Below, one piece after another: positions 44,651-54,871 of a stretch of 64,000 nt of DNA (position 1 is the first letter of the stretch; each line of letters starts with the position of its first letter). The stretch is from the NCBI GenBank assembly GCA_963556145.1, contig OY744461.1, forward strand, positions 310,001-374,000, read 5' to 3'. The translations under genes were made by a program, and so were the position numbers. The DNA is from Hygrocybe punicea (Eukaryota > Basidiomycota > Agaricomycetes > Agaricales > Hygrophoraceae). Under the pieces are notes generated by a model that saw only the letters and a list, made by a program, of their open reading frames with translations, was not told where the DNA came from and made no database searches.

Positions 44651-45915
44651 TGACCATGACCTGTGATATCTCCTTCTTCCTGTGTCATGGCTTTATGCTT
44701 ATCTTTGTTTTCTTACTCATGTCCTTTTTTTTTCTGCGTACATTATATCTATTCCTCATAGGACCTTCTTCTGCTTATGTAGTCTATATGACACAACCCT
44801 CTTTCTTCTTATTGGCTTCTTTCCTTTTCTACTTAGCTACACAGCCACATCTCAAAATGTACAGAAGTAGTCTACTTTTGGTGATGTAACCCTGTAACTT
44901 AACTTGTTAAAGACCTGCTTCTGCACTTCACCTTGTTTAAACTCTGTCTTCTAACTGAAGTAAAACCTTCTGTTTGTCACATCGCATGACAGATAGAGGG
45001 TCCATAATAATGAAGGTCTGAACATGGACATGTAATCTGAGTCCCACCTAGGGTTGGGGAGCTGAACCTGAACCAGAATGACTGGAACTGGAACTGGAAC
45101 TGATATGTTATTTTAATTATAGAGCTGCCTGGCACCCTGCAATCTTGTTTATCTGAGACCTGGTTGCTGAGTTATGTGTCTCACACAGAGTGCTTGTTTG
45201 CAGGAGTATGCAAACAAACTGGTGACTGAAAACCGGTGAATTCTTTATATATTTTGCAATGAATCTAATCAAGCACCTGCAGTTTTTTGGGACCTGTCTA
45301 AGCGTATGTGGTTCCACCTTAAAACAGCAGCAAGGTCCAGAAAAATGATCTATTACAAAAGAAAGACAGGTATGATGCATTACACAGATAATGGGAAAGG
45401 AGATAAAAGGTGGGAGAGGGAAGTAATGAAAAACTGTATAGCTAACATTAAAAAGATGGGAAGAATATAAGAAAGGTTCTTACTTAGCAGATAAGGTGGT
45501 CCTGTAGAACAGGATGTCTCCTCCCCAAGTAGATAAAATGCTGTGAAACTGAAACATGGGATACCCCAAAGGTGAGATGAAGGGAGAGGCACATGGACTC
45601 TTGTGTAGCATGATTGGACTATAGTAAAGCAACTTTAGAAACAGGTAATATTCAGGAACTAAGCATGGGCCTTAAAAAATAGATGATTTTACACATTAAC
45701 AATCCATATAGTATTTCATGAATTATTTACAAAATGCATATATTGATGACCACTAAGATTACTGAAATAGTGCTGCCAAAGTTCGGTTCAGAACCGATCT
45801 GAACCCAGTTCAAACTCCGAACCCAAGGACATTCCGGAACCTGAAAGTCCGCCAGTCTGCCAGTCTGCCATGAGTCCGCCGAATTATAGTTAGTTTGACT
45901 ACACACTAAATAACT

Positions 45916-48028
45916 ATGCTACCCATCGTTGAACTCATTACTTGCCATGCCAATGTGCTCAACAATGACCCACTTTGTCAAATAATTCAATTTACAAGTG
46001 TGGCTGCACAGCTCAGGGATGACATATTACTTGCTCAAGCTGCAGATCACCCACTCGACAAACCACCACTTATTCTTCCACCATCAATAACCACCCTCCT
46101 TGGTCATATTTGTGATCTCCCCCATCCCCTTGTTGTCTACTTTTGGAATGCACTCAAAGACACCATTTGGCAAGATCCAGGGTCTCAGGCTGCGATGGAG
46201 GATGTATTTCAGCTTCATGGACTGGATCTTGGCTTTCGTATGTATCCTGTTGCATTTACCTTTTGATAAAACACTACAGCTGACAAAACTGTAATGCTAG
46301 CATCTCCATGCACATTGTACCCACCACAGCACCAGTGCATGAACACTGATTGCAACCGATTGAGGTGGGGCCTGAGCCTGAAGAAAACGGAACCTCATCA
46401 GGCAGTGCTATATACACTAGGGAATGGTGCTCTGGCCATGTGGAATATCCCTTTGTATTGCGAAGGTGCAATATACCAGCATATGCTAACTGCTGAACGT
46501 CACATACCATTTATATAGACTGTCATACCAGCTATCACCATGAATATCAGGTCAAAAATGGCATGTGTACATACTACAATGATATCCCAGATGTCATACA
46601 GGTTGGAACCCATCAATTTGTTGAACACAAAGTCATCAACCTCTGGCAAACGGATATGAATCTTGCATGGAAGTCGGCAACCAATTGTGCTTGTTCCTAT
46701 CAGTATGCGTTGGCCAAGGATCACAAGAGGCCTCAAGAATGGAATTTCGGCTTCACACTGAAGCCAGGACATGTGTATGACGCATTCATCATACTCTCCC
46801 TGCTTGAGGACCATCAAGCTCGCCAATCGACATTAGTTGTTCCTCACACTGGTGATCAGCATAAGCGATTCACTGCTGCAATGCAGGCATGAAATGCCCG
46901 CATCCACCTCTACAGCCAGCCTGAAATCCACCACTATTGTGACAAGTGCATACGTGTGTTCAAGGGCATCAATGGGAAAGGTCATCTTTTTGTTTTTTCT
47001 TTGCATGGTGACTTATTTTCCCACAGCTGATCAAATTGTCGCCGCAGTTGTTGTTGATGGTGTTAAAGTTGGCCATCCATGCTGCGGTAGCCACAACTGT
47101 CATGTACCACTTCCAAACAATCGCAGTCGCTTCTGCCCACTCCACAGCAACCTTGACGTGGTATGCGCTATTGTGGGCTGTGGCTCCCCAGCTGCCATAG
47201 GAAAGAAGACCTGCACAGATGCAGGTCACCAAGAGATCGAACATATTCACACAGAACATGGACAGGCCTTCTTTCAACTTAAAGAGCAGCTCCACCGGGC
47301 CCAGGTAGCCCATCCTGAAACAAACGAGTCTCATGGGGTTGACTTGGTGCAGGTCTTTGATAATGACCGCGATCAATTTTTCAATGTATACGACAATAAT
47401 CATATCTCTCCTACTACTAATGCACCCACGTTGGCCAATGCAAAGAAGGTTCACACTCAATTTGGAAGAAGGCGGACTCACAACGAGCAGCTGATAGTAG
47501 CTCCATGTGGAATAATTCTTGCTCAAGAAACATTTTATGGTGCAGAGGCAGTTGCCACAGTAGCAGTATGTGCCATTCACAAAGGGATTTTTTGTGCTAC
47601 TCACGTATTTTCAGGAAATGATCAAACGTACCTTCCGGATCCACGGACACATGCCCATGCATATCTTTTTTGACAACAACTGTTCAATGAAGAAAGTTGT
47701 GAAAGATGATCCTGCATTTGCCAATGTGGCACTTCCCGTTGATGTTTTCCATTTCAAATGCAAACACTCTGAACGCGATACATTCTGCCAACAGAATTGT
47801 AACCCAGCACTGTTTCCGGAGCTTATTGGCATAGATGGAAAAGGGTGGTACTTCAATTCATCTGTCGCTGAGCAGACCAATGCCTGGTTGGGAGGTTTTC
47901 TTGCAATTTGCCGTGAAATGCTGCCAGATAAGTATGACTTCTTTCTTGATGAGATGATCTTACAGCAAAACCGCATCATGAAAGAAAAGTTAGCCGCAGA
48001 GGGAAGAGGTCCTAGTAATTGGCTGTAG
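45916..48028 (+). pseudogene. KDZ transposase-like protein with CxC cysteine clusters
   Basis: Five exons with GT-AG introns near 46240-46282, 46463-46519, 46980-47030 and 47568-47618. N-terminal helical region (MLPIVELITCHANVLNND, LPPSITTLLGHICDLPHP), then cysteine clusters of the CxC5/CxC6 type (QHQCMNTDCNRLRWG; GHPCCGSHNCHVPLPNNRSR; CAIVGCGSPAAIGKKTCTDA) and HTQFGRRRTHNEQLIVAPCG. The C-terminal RNase H-like part has FFDNNCS, DVFHFKCKHS and SSVAE followed by QTNAWLGGFLAICREM, the Asp and Glu that would form the catalytic site. One in-frame TGA at 46890 (QA*NARIHLY) breaks it; otherwise it is intact to the stop at 48026-48028. About 600 residues when spliced. Confidence 0.8.
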
Positions 48029-48099
48029 CAAATACGAGACTACATGCAAAACGATGAAAGGATAATGGCGATAGAATAGAGGATGGTGATACCGGCTAA

Positions 48100-50024
48100 C
48101 TAATTTGAGCTCTCTTTGCTCATTGAACGTGCAACTCTCATCTGTGTTGAACTGCTTCCAGCTCGTCTGGAAGGGATTCTAGATAAGAATGTTGACCAGA
48201 GTCCTCCAGCAGAATGGCCTGCTTTGAGTACGCTGTCCTTGATGAACTGCGGTGCTTGCTGCCAATGCTTCTTGTTCTCATAGTAGGTGGAGTGCTGGAA
48301 GGGGGTGTTGAAGTGCATGATGAATACCTGAGCAACCTGACAGCCCTCAACTTCATCACAGGCATGGAAAAATTCTACAATGTCCTTGACATAAAAATCT
48401 TGTGGCCACTCCATCTTGCGAGAATTCATCCCACTGGAGCTACTGCTGGAGCTCTGGTCTGACTCTGTGATAATGAGTGAATGCCAGTTGACCTGGAGGG
48501 GAGTGGGCGAAGCCAGTTCTGCCTTGATTGCAGGCAGTAGTAGTGTTTGGGATGGCTGTGGTGTCCCATCAGAGTCATCTGAGGAGATGTCAATGGTCTC
48601 GCCGACTACTTGAGATGTACGTGACCGTTTGATCATGTTTATGGGATCAGATTCTCCTGACAAGACCGTTGCAACATTGGCGTGAGCCACAACACGGCCA
48701 TGCTGAACACGCTTTCGTTTCACTTTGGTTTTCGCACTGCTGGTAGTGGGTCCAGATTGGCGTGAACATTCAATGTCAGACAAGTTTTCCGACGCAGATG
48801 TCACCTCAACATACACAGGTCTGGCTTTTACCCTCTTGTCGAGTGTCTCTTGTCAGACACAACTTCGTTCGTGAGGTAGATTACGGCGGAAGTGGAGAGT
48901 GTTGTTCTGTGAACTGTGTTGGATATGTCAATCAAAATCAAGGGCTTCTATGACACCAATGGCTTTGAGAAATATACGATTTTGGTTGTCGACAGGGATG
49001 ACATGACCCTCATGTATCCTCGTCCATGTTCCCAGGGTGGAATGGTGAAGCTGCATGGTGGCTACCTGATCCCTGAAGGCAAGGTCGTCCAAGATGGCAT
49101 GGCTGACTATGAAGTGAGGCCACGTAAAGCCATCTTGATATTCAACAATTGTTGGCTCAGCGTTATTATGAGGCCAAGCATAAATGACAACAGTGTGTTT
49201 CGACTTGTTAATGTTCTCAAGTCAGGTGGCATCTGTCTTGCGCTGACGTTCATGAAGCTCCTGCTCCTTCTCCCACTGCTCTGTGAAAATCGGCGGCATG
49301 TGGGAAACATAATGAGAGTTGGCACGAGCATCAATATTGAGCGACATAGAGGGGACAAGGAATCCGAGCCCTATAGCGGGGTCAATGGGCTGAACTGCCA
49401 TTAAAAGTTGCAGATCAATAGGCATGTTTCCTTCAGATAAGGGTGCGGATGGTTCTGCTGCTGATAGCTGTGGATCAAGTGGTACTTCGGATGACATGGG
49501 ATGCGAAGTGGGTGGTGGCAGTGGAATGAAACTTGTTGGTGGCAAGACCTGGCTTGCAGAAGTCTTATGTGCCTTGCTCCCGCATCCTCCAGCTGCAAGG
49601 CAATGCATTTTGCAAAAGCGGCGCCAACAATCTACCCAAATGCGAGTTGATCGGCAGGAACCAACAGGGCAGCGTGTCTGTGTTAATCCAGGGTATGTTC
49701 GTGGAGTAATAATGATAGAAGTGGGGACCATTGGGGCCTCAACCGTCCCTGGGCCCAGTGGGGTTGCCCCAAGCTGACTAAGAGTTGGTGAAAGCAAGGG
49801 ACTCGAAGACCCACTCTTCCACCTGAAGTAGCGACAAGGTTCATGCGTATCTGGGTTGGTAGCCCCACACTATGATACAATGAGCAGTTACAAAGCGCAT
49901 ATAACATGCCGTTACTTACCTGAACATACATTCTACCCTGATTTCCATGAGCATTGGATTTACAACATTGATACGGCAGAAAACAGTGGCAAGACTGGCA
50001 ATTTTGACCTTCTATGTTGGACAT
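48100..50024 (-). pseudogene. KDZ-element partner protein with Cys/His clusters
   Basis: Convergent with the transposase, ends 71 bp apart. Starts MSNIEGQNCQSCHCFLPYQC at 50024; an intron (about 49870-49919) leads to CGATNPDTHEPCRYF. A second cluster reads CPVGSCRSTRIWVDCWRRFC and KMHCLAAGGC. The middle has SKHTVVIYAWPHNNAEPTIV and DGFTWPHFIVSHAILDDLAF; the C-terminus has WPQDFYVKDIVEFFHACDEV and GGLWSTFLSRIPSRRAG, with a basic KVKRKRVQHGR patch that suits DNA binding. TGA codons at 49222, about 48930 and about 48853 lie at expected arginines. I know this protein type as the companion of KDZ genes in basidiomycetes; its function is unknown, perhaps DNA recognition. Confidence 0.65.
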
Positions 50025-50699
50025 GATATAGGCTAGAAGCAGGAAGTGTTCGGCTTGAAAAGGGAGTGTCGGGACTAGATACATTGTGAGGGTTTTCAGT
50101 AATGACACCTATGCGTCACAGTTAGCATGTTGGAGATGAAAAACAATGGGAAATGACATACAAGTGGGTTGGCATTGCAAGACATACCAGTATCCTGGCC
50201 GGCAAGCAGGTATTTTGAGGGATCACGCGTGCATTTGTCGTGGGGTGGGTGTTTGGCATATTTGATTTGTTTGTACATGTGTTCTGGCAGACTGCCGCAA
50301 CCGGCGGACTGGCAGACTTTCGGGGTCCGGAACTTCCTGCCGAACCCGGTTCAAACTCCGAACTGAACTGGAAGTTCAGTTCAGTCCAGCACCTTGGGCT
50401 GAACTGAACCCCGGGTCCAGTTCAGGGTTCAGGCATCCCCCGGGGTTGTCTAAACGGTTCACAAGCGGTTCAGAACCGCTGAACCGATGTCCACAGGTAT
50501 GTATTTTTCGCTCCAAGCAAAAGTTTTACTCATATGCCGATTCAGCAATTTTCCATTTTAGTCAGTGAACTTTATTCTCAGCCACCGACAACCACCATTC
50601 TGAAACTCCTCAAATGCTTGCGTTTGAGGCAAATAGGTAAGTTTTATCTTCCTTATCATTTGTTTCTCATTTACTAATACTTTTGTAGGCACTTCTACC

Positions 50700-51260
50700 A
50701 ACCACCAAATCGGCAGCCACCACCACCACAACAACAACAACACACAATGCAAGAACCAGCACCATCAGAGGTGGCAGCGGCGGCGGCACCACCACCACCA
50801 CCACCACCACCATAGCGGCACGTTGCCATCAACGAACCACCCCCAAACGAGAGAAAGGGAGCAGTGGGGTTGGTGCACCCAACCCCGCTGCCAATCATAA
50901 GTGTTTATTTTCTAATAAGTAACAACTAACACTACCATCCCCAGCAGCCCAACGACACCCACACCCACACCCACGCTAACACCAACACCAATGCCCACAC
51001 CCACGCCAACACCAACGCCAACGTCAATGCCAACGCCAATGCCAATGCCAATGCCAATGCCAACGACAACGACTACCATCCCCAGCAGCCCAACAACACC
51101 CACACCCACACCCACGCCAACGACAATGCCAACACCAACACCAACACCAACAACAACGACAATGCCAATGCCAATGCCAATGCCAACACCAACTTCCACG
51201 CCAATGGCAATGGCAACGGCACCGGCAATGCCAATGCCAATGCAACAACAACAACTCGGA
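50700..51260. repeat. CCAACG/CCACAC microsatellite block
   Basis: CACCAC runs (50715-50815), then about 300 bp of CCAACG, CCAATG and CACCCACAC hexamer variants (50960-51245) in which a phrase CATCCCCAGCAGCCCAACRACACCC recurs at about 50936 and 51075. Open frames here are compositional. 51300-52148 is AT-rich with nothing recognised. Confidence 0.8.
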
Positions 51261-52156
51261 TAACAGATCATGATGGAAGCAAGGGGAGCAGCGGGAGCCA
51301 CCCCTGCTGCACTAGGTATGTTCCAATTTAATTTGAATTATGCTCTAGTTCTAACCACTCAGAAAACAATGACCAGCGAAGTCACAGGATCACTGGCAAA
51401 CTGACATGGACAGTTATGGTAAACTTGGCCCGATACCGGTATCAGTGGACAATAGAATAAAAAATTAATAATATTTTTGAATGGAAAGAAATAATCATAT
51501 CAACACAAACAACATAAGTTATATTCAATGTGTCTAGATGTTTATTTGTCAGGGATTGACTAGAGACTGTTTACAGTAGCAAGCATTTACAGAAAGCTGG
51601 GAGAGTAGAATCAAAAAAAAATCTGCCCTGCAGGGCATGTTATAGTGTTTCCAAATAAATACCCCATGCTATAACTAAAGAAAATACCTTCCAAAGCCAT
51701 CTTATTCTCAGAATTTTTCCAGAATATTCTCCAATGTATCTAACGAGAAATTAAATAATCTAGTGAGAAAGTGGATGAAAAGAAGTTATATTTTTGTGAT
51801 ACACTATGCAAATTTCCTGGTGTCTTCCTTTTCTATTCAAACTTAACCTGTTAGCTCTCCCAATGCAATAATGGTATGTTCTTCCCTGTGGCCTTATGCC
51901 TGCACAAACAGTCTTCATGCTTAATGACTGGACAAAATATTGTATTATTTAAAATCCCTTGCATTTATGAGAATTTTGAAAAGTACAAATGCATTTAATC
52001 AACACTGTCATTGTGCCCTTCAAGCACCATATTTTTGGGTTCACTTCTGAGAGAGCTACAGATTATTTTTCATGAGAATCTGTTGCTTTGGCTCGGAAAG
52101 GAAGCTTATATAAGCTATTTTTTTCAAACTCAGTATCAGAATCCTGCTATTAGTAA

Positions 52157-52732
52157 CAGTGTTGGACAGTCATGACCAGAAAAGAAAAGTCATGGTCAAA
52201 TGACCGTAACTAGTCAATGACCAACAATAACTGTCAACATGGGCTTGACCAGGACAGCTTTCTCAGGTGCCAGAGGTCACCGGTCACTGAGCTTTGTGTC
52301 GGGGTCCCACTGCCTATAATACATGTATTCAATATTGCAAGTATTGCTTTGCTTTATTCGTTCTTGTATTAATGATTGAAATGCACACACTGATGATTGA
52401 TTAGTTCCACTATCAGATTTTACCTCTTGTCCGCAATGGGTTGAAATGTTCTCCAGGTCCGCAATCCGAGTTTTGACGAGGAATTGGAGCTGTATGAGAT
52501 GCTGGATTTGGATGTCGAGGGTGACGAAGATATTGACGTCGATGTTGATGATGATATGGGGATATATTGCTGGGTTAAAGTACAGTTTCTGACTGTGTGC
52601 TATGCATTCATGTACTCTAGTGCGGCACGGCCTGAAGGCTGTGCTTCGGTCATGCCAACAAAAAGTCAAGTTGTAACCAAGTCATTACCAGTCAATGACT
52701 TTTCGTGACTGTCAATGACCGGCACAACACTG
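52157..52732. mobile_element. hAT-type MITE next to host genes
   Basis: 576 bp with an exact 8-bp duplication ATTAGTAA (52149-52156 and 52733-52740) and inverted ends CAGTGTTGGACAGTCATGAC / CAGTGTTGTGCCGGTCATTG. GTCATGACC/TCATTGACT words fill both ends. A short acidic frame (FDEELELYEMLDLDVEGDED, 52460-52550) could be a transposase remnant. It lies 183 bp beyond the end of the nuclease gene. Confidence 0.9.
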
Positions 52733-52914
52733 ATTAGTAACGAGCCCTACAGCTGGCCTGGTGGTTGCCGGTCTCAAAAAAAAAAGTTACAAAAAAAAAA
52801 GTTGATTTGGTCATCCATTTCCGAATCGGCTGTAATTGATCAAAAATTTTCTGAAAGCTCACTACAAATGACTGTAAAATTAAAATAAAATAAAAAGATA
52901 TACAAATTGCAATT

Positions 52915-54631
52915 CTAAAATGCTCTGGGATCGTCGTGGAAGTAGTTGCCGTCAAGGGTCGCATGGTGACCCCAGTCATACATCGCCACCCTGTGCAGCC
53001 CATAGCGCTGCAAAATCTCTGCAACACCCACAGCATCGCTTGCCTTCGATCGCAATAACTTGACATTGGGAACAGGCGGTAGCGTCCGGAACACCAACCG
53101 CGCCACCTTCACCTGCTCCAGGTACGTCTCCTTCGGGACTCGTGGCGGATACCGTTTCTCCACCTCCACCACCCGTTCGATCGACCCATGCTCGCGGATA
53201 AACCTGAGCGCACGAGTAGGCCCGACGTTCTTGATCCGCGAAGAAAAGTCAGTGCCGAGGAGGATCGCAAAGTCGATGTAAGCGGCGCGGTCGAGCTGGA
53301 GGACCGTTCGCACGTCGGTTCCGGAGACAATGGAAAGGGGTTCTTGACGGTTGGTGAGGTTGCGGAGGAGTGGGACTTCGTAGACGAGGACGTCCTGTTC
53401 GGGAAGGAGGTATCAGGCCTGGAAGAAAGGATGACGTCGCAGCTAGACTGAAACGTACCGTGTCCTCACTGGCAACGTAGTCCGCGAAGCCGTTGACGAC
53501 GAGGGAGGCGGCTAATGCTTCTGCTTCGTAAGGCCCTGCCGGCTCCACGTATGGCACACCCATGGCATTGAGAATCTCCTTGCTCTCCTCGTATGTCTGC
53601 GTCGATGGGGGATTCATGCGGCGTCGGAACGACTCGGACATGAGGCTGCTCTTAGTTGCCAGTGATGCTAGATTAACCTTAGTCGAGCATTCGTTGTGGT
53701 TGGCTGCGGATGAACCTACGAGCGCATCCCAGAGCGTGCCTTCTTCTAGAGTGAGCTGGTACTGTGCCTTTGTCATAGCGTATTCTACATGATCTGTATG
53801 TGTGTCCGAGTCTGAAGGGATACATGTAGGGGATGATGATGATGACGACGACGGTGTTGATAGACAGTTGACTTTGGGGAGACTGTGAAAGTAGTCGAAG
53901 TAGAGGGAGGCAATAGCAGACGAAATACTTTCCGCCGAGTGAGGCGGTAGGAAATTCGCTGCTGCATTCTCAATGAGGTCCTCAGTACTTCGGGTGATTT
54001 GATCTTGTGGTGGTTGAGTACGCTCGTCGAAAGTGAATGTTGGGCGACGGCCTTGTTGACAGGCAGTGACTCGTTCCCGCTCGGAAATGTCTAGAGAACT
54101 AAAGCTGTCGTAGAGACCAACCAGCTGTTGAAGCCTCTTTAACCTTTCCATTTCGACTGAGCCACGAGCGATGGTCATTCTTTGCACAAGCCTTCGGCGT
54201 TCAATCTGAAGTAGATCGTCAGATCAAATTATCCCAGATAAATGGTCTCCGGACAAACTCGCTTCGCCGGCCTTCGCTAGGCTGCGTTCTTTCCCATCAA
54301 AGACACAGATTGCTTGCACCCCGTAGTCCTTCAGCTCCTTTACTAACTTATGCCATCCAAGGACATGGCGGTGAGAATGAGGGACAGGCGCGAAATGCAG
54401 CCGCTGAGTTATGAGAGTTCCATCGCTGATGTACTTTGAAATGAGAGGAGTTGGGCGTTATGGGAGGAAGTATTCTTACATGACGATAGTCTTACCGGTC
54501 AATTTTCTCAGGCGATCTGGAAGTTGCTTGATGACTTGTGGACTACAGTCTGCGTTGAGCACGAGAAAAACTGTTCCAAGTGTTCCATACCACGTTCTTT
54601 GCAGGAAAGGCGTGAGCCCAAGCACCCCCAT
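52915..54631 (-). CDS. XPG/RAD2-family structure-specific nuclease
   Basis: Start ATG at 54631 (MGVLGLTPFLQRT). Exons 54591-54631, 54480-54542, 54263-54425, 53459-54205, 52915-53394; total 1,494 nt, 497 residues. XPG-N region: CPQVIKQLPDRL, KTIVIDGTLITQRLHF, VQAICVFDGKERS. XPG-I region: VPYVEPAGPYEAEALAASLV and YVASEDTDVLVYEVPLL, with the acidic metal-binding Glu and Asp residues; then the helix-hairpin-helix (LLGTDFSSRIKNVGPTRALR). It would cut flap or bubble DNA during repair or replication. It is not canonical FEN1 (which starts MGI and is about 380 residues); a Ser-rich spacer lies between the two nuclease halves. Intron 54206-54262 is GC-AG (GCGAGT donor); read through it would give a TGA. 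Divergent from coatomer alpha with a 240-bp shared upstream region. Confidence 0.85.
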
Positions 54632-54871
54632 CTGAACGGTTGTATTCTTTTAGAGCAGTGGAGCCCCGTCGAAGAAGACCAGTTATATGGGTTGGTTGCG
54701 CCAACGGTTTAACTTCGGATTTTGTTTGCCACTTTTTTCAACTCCGAAGGTCACTGCCAAATCCAAATCCTTTTGCGTTTTCGACACGTTGATTTCACAG
54801 TGCTGCACCCCGAGCGCAGAAACAAATAGTCAGGGAAAATACGCTCGGTTGCATTCGCAGTCATGTCGGTA
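54632..54871. promoter_or_regulatory. Shared bidirectional promoter region
   Basis: 240 bp between the divergent start codons of the nuclease and coatomer alpha. No clear TATA box; a CCAAC-rich stretch lies near 54695. Both genes must take their promoters from here or from within each other's 5' ends. Confidence 0.5.

Larger units (their letters stand above)
41434..45768. mobile_element. 4.3-kb unit with long inverted repeats
   Basis: The ~330-bp segment 41434-41760 recurs inverted at about 45440-45768 (shared text GGCCCATGCTTAGTTCC, CACAAGAGTCCATGTGCC, TAGTATTTCATGAATTATTT), roughly 95% identical, with outer ends TTTCAGTAATCTTAG. The interior holds a perfect palindrome (41749-42566), a possible LTR (43564-44650) and no recognised gene. 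No target duplication identified. It could be a foldback element or an inverted duplication. Confidence 0.55.
45770..50495. mobile_element. KDZ-type DNA transposon with two convergent genes
   Basis: Two convergent genes lie between terminal regions that are inverted copies of each other: left 45775-45875 (GGTTCAGAACCG, TTCCGGAACCTGAAAGTC, CGCCAGTCTGCC) and right 50285-50495 (GGCAGACTGCC, GGACTGGCAGACTTTCGGGG, GGTTCAGAACCGCTGAACCG). The right end is longer and GGTTCA-rich. The target duplication could not be fixed. Two-gene layout with CxC5/CxC6 cysteine clusters is what I know from basidiomycete KDZ elements. Confidence 0.75.

Noticed and set aside
50700..51300. Coding gene with Thr/Pro or His/Cys-rich product
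   Set aside because: All six frames are open because of hexamer repeats; the products are compositional.
54206..54262. Nuclease gene as a pseudogene with an in-frame TGA
   Set aside because: The extra 19 codons with the TGA are a GC-AG intron with a CTGAC branch-like site; splicing restores the usual protein text.
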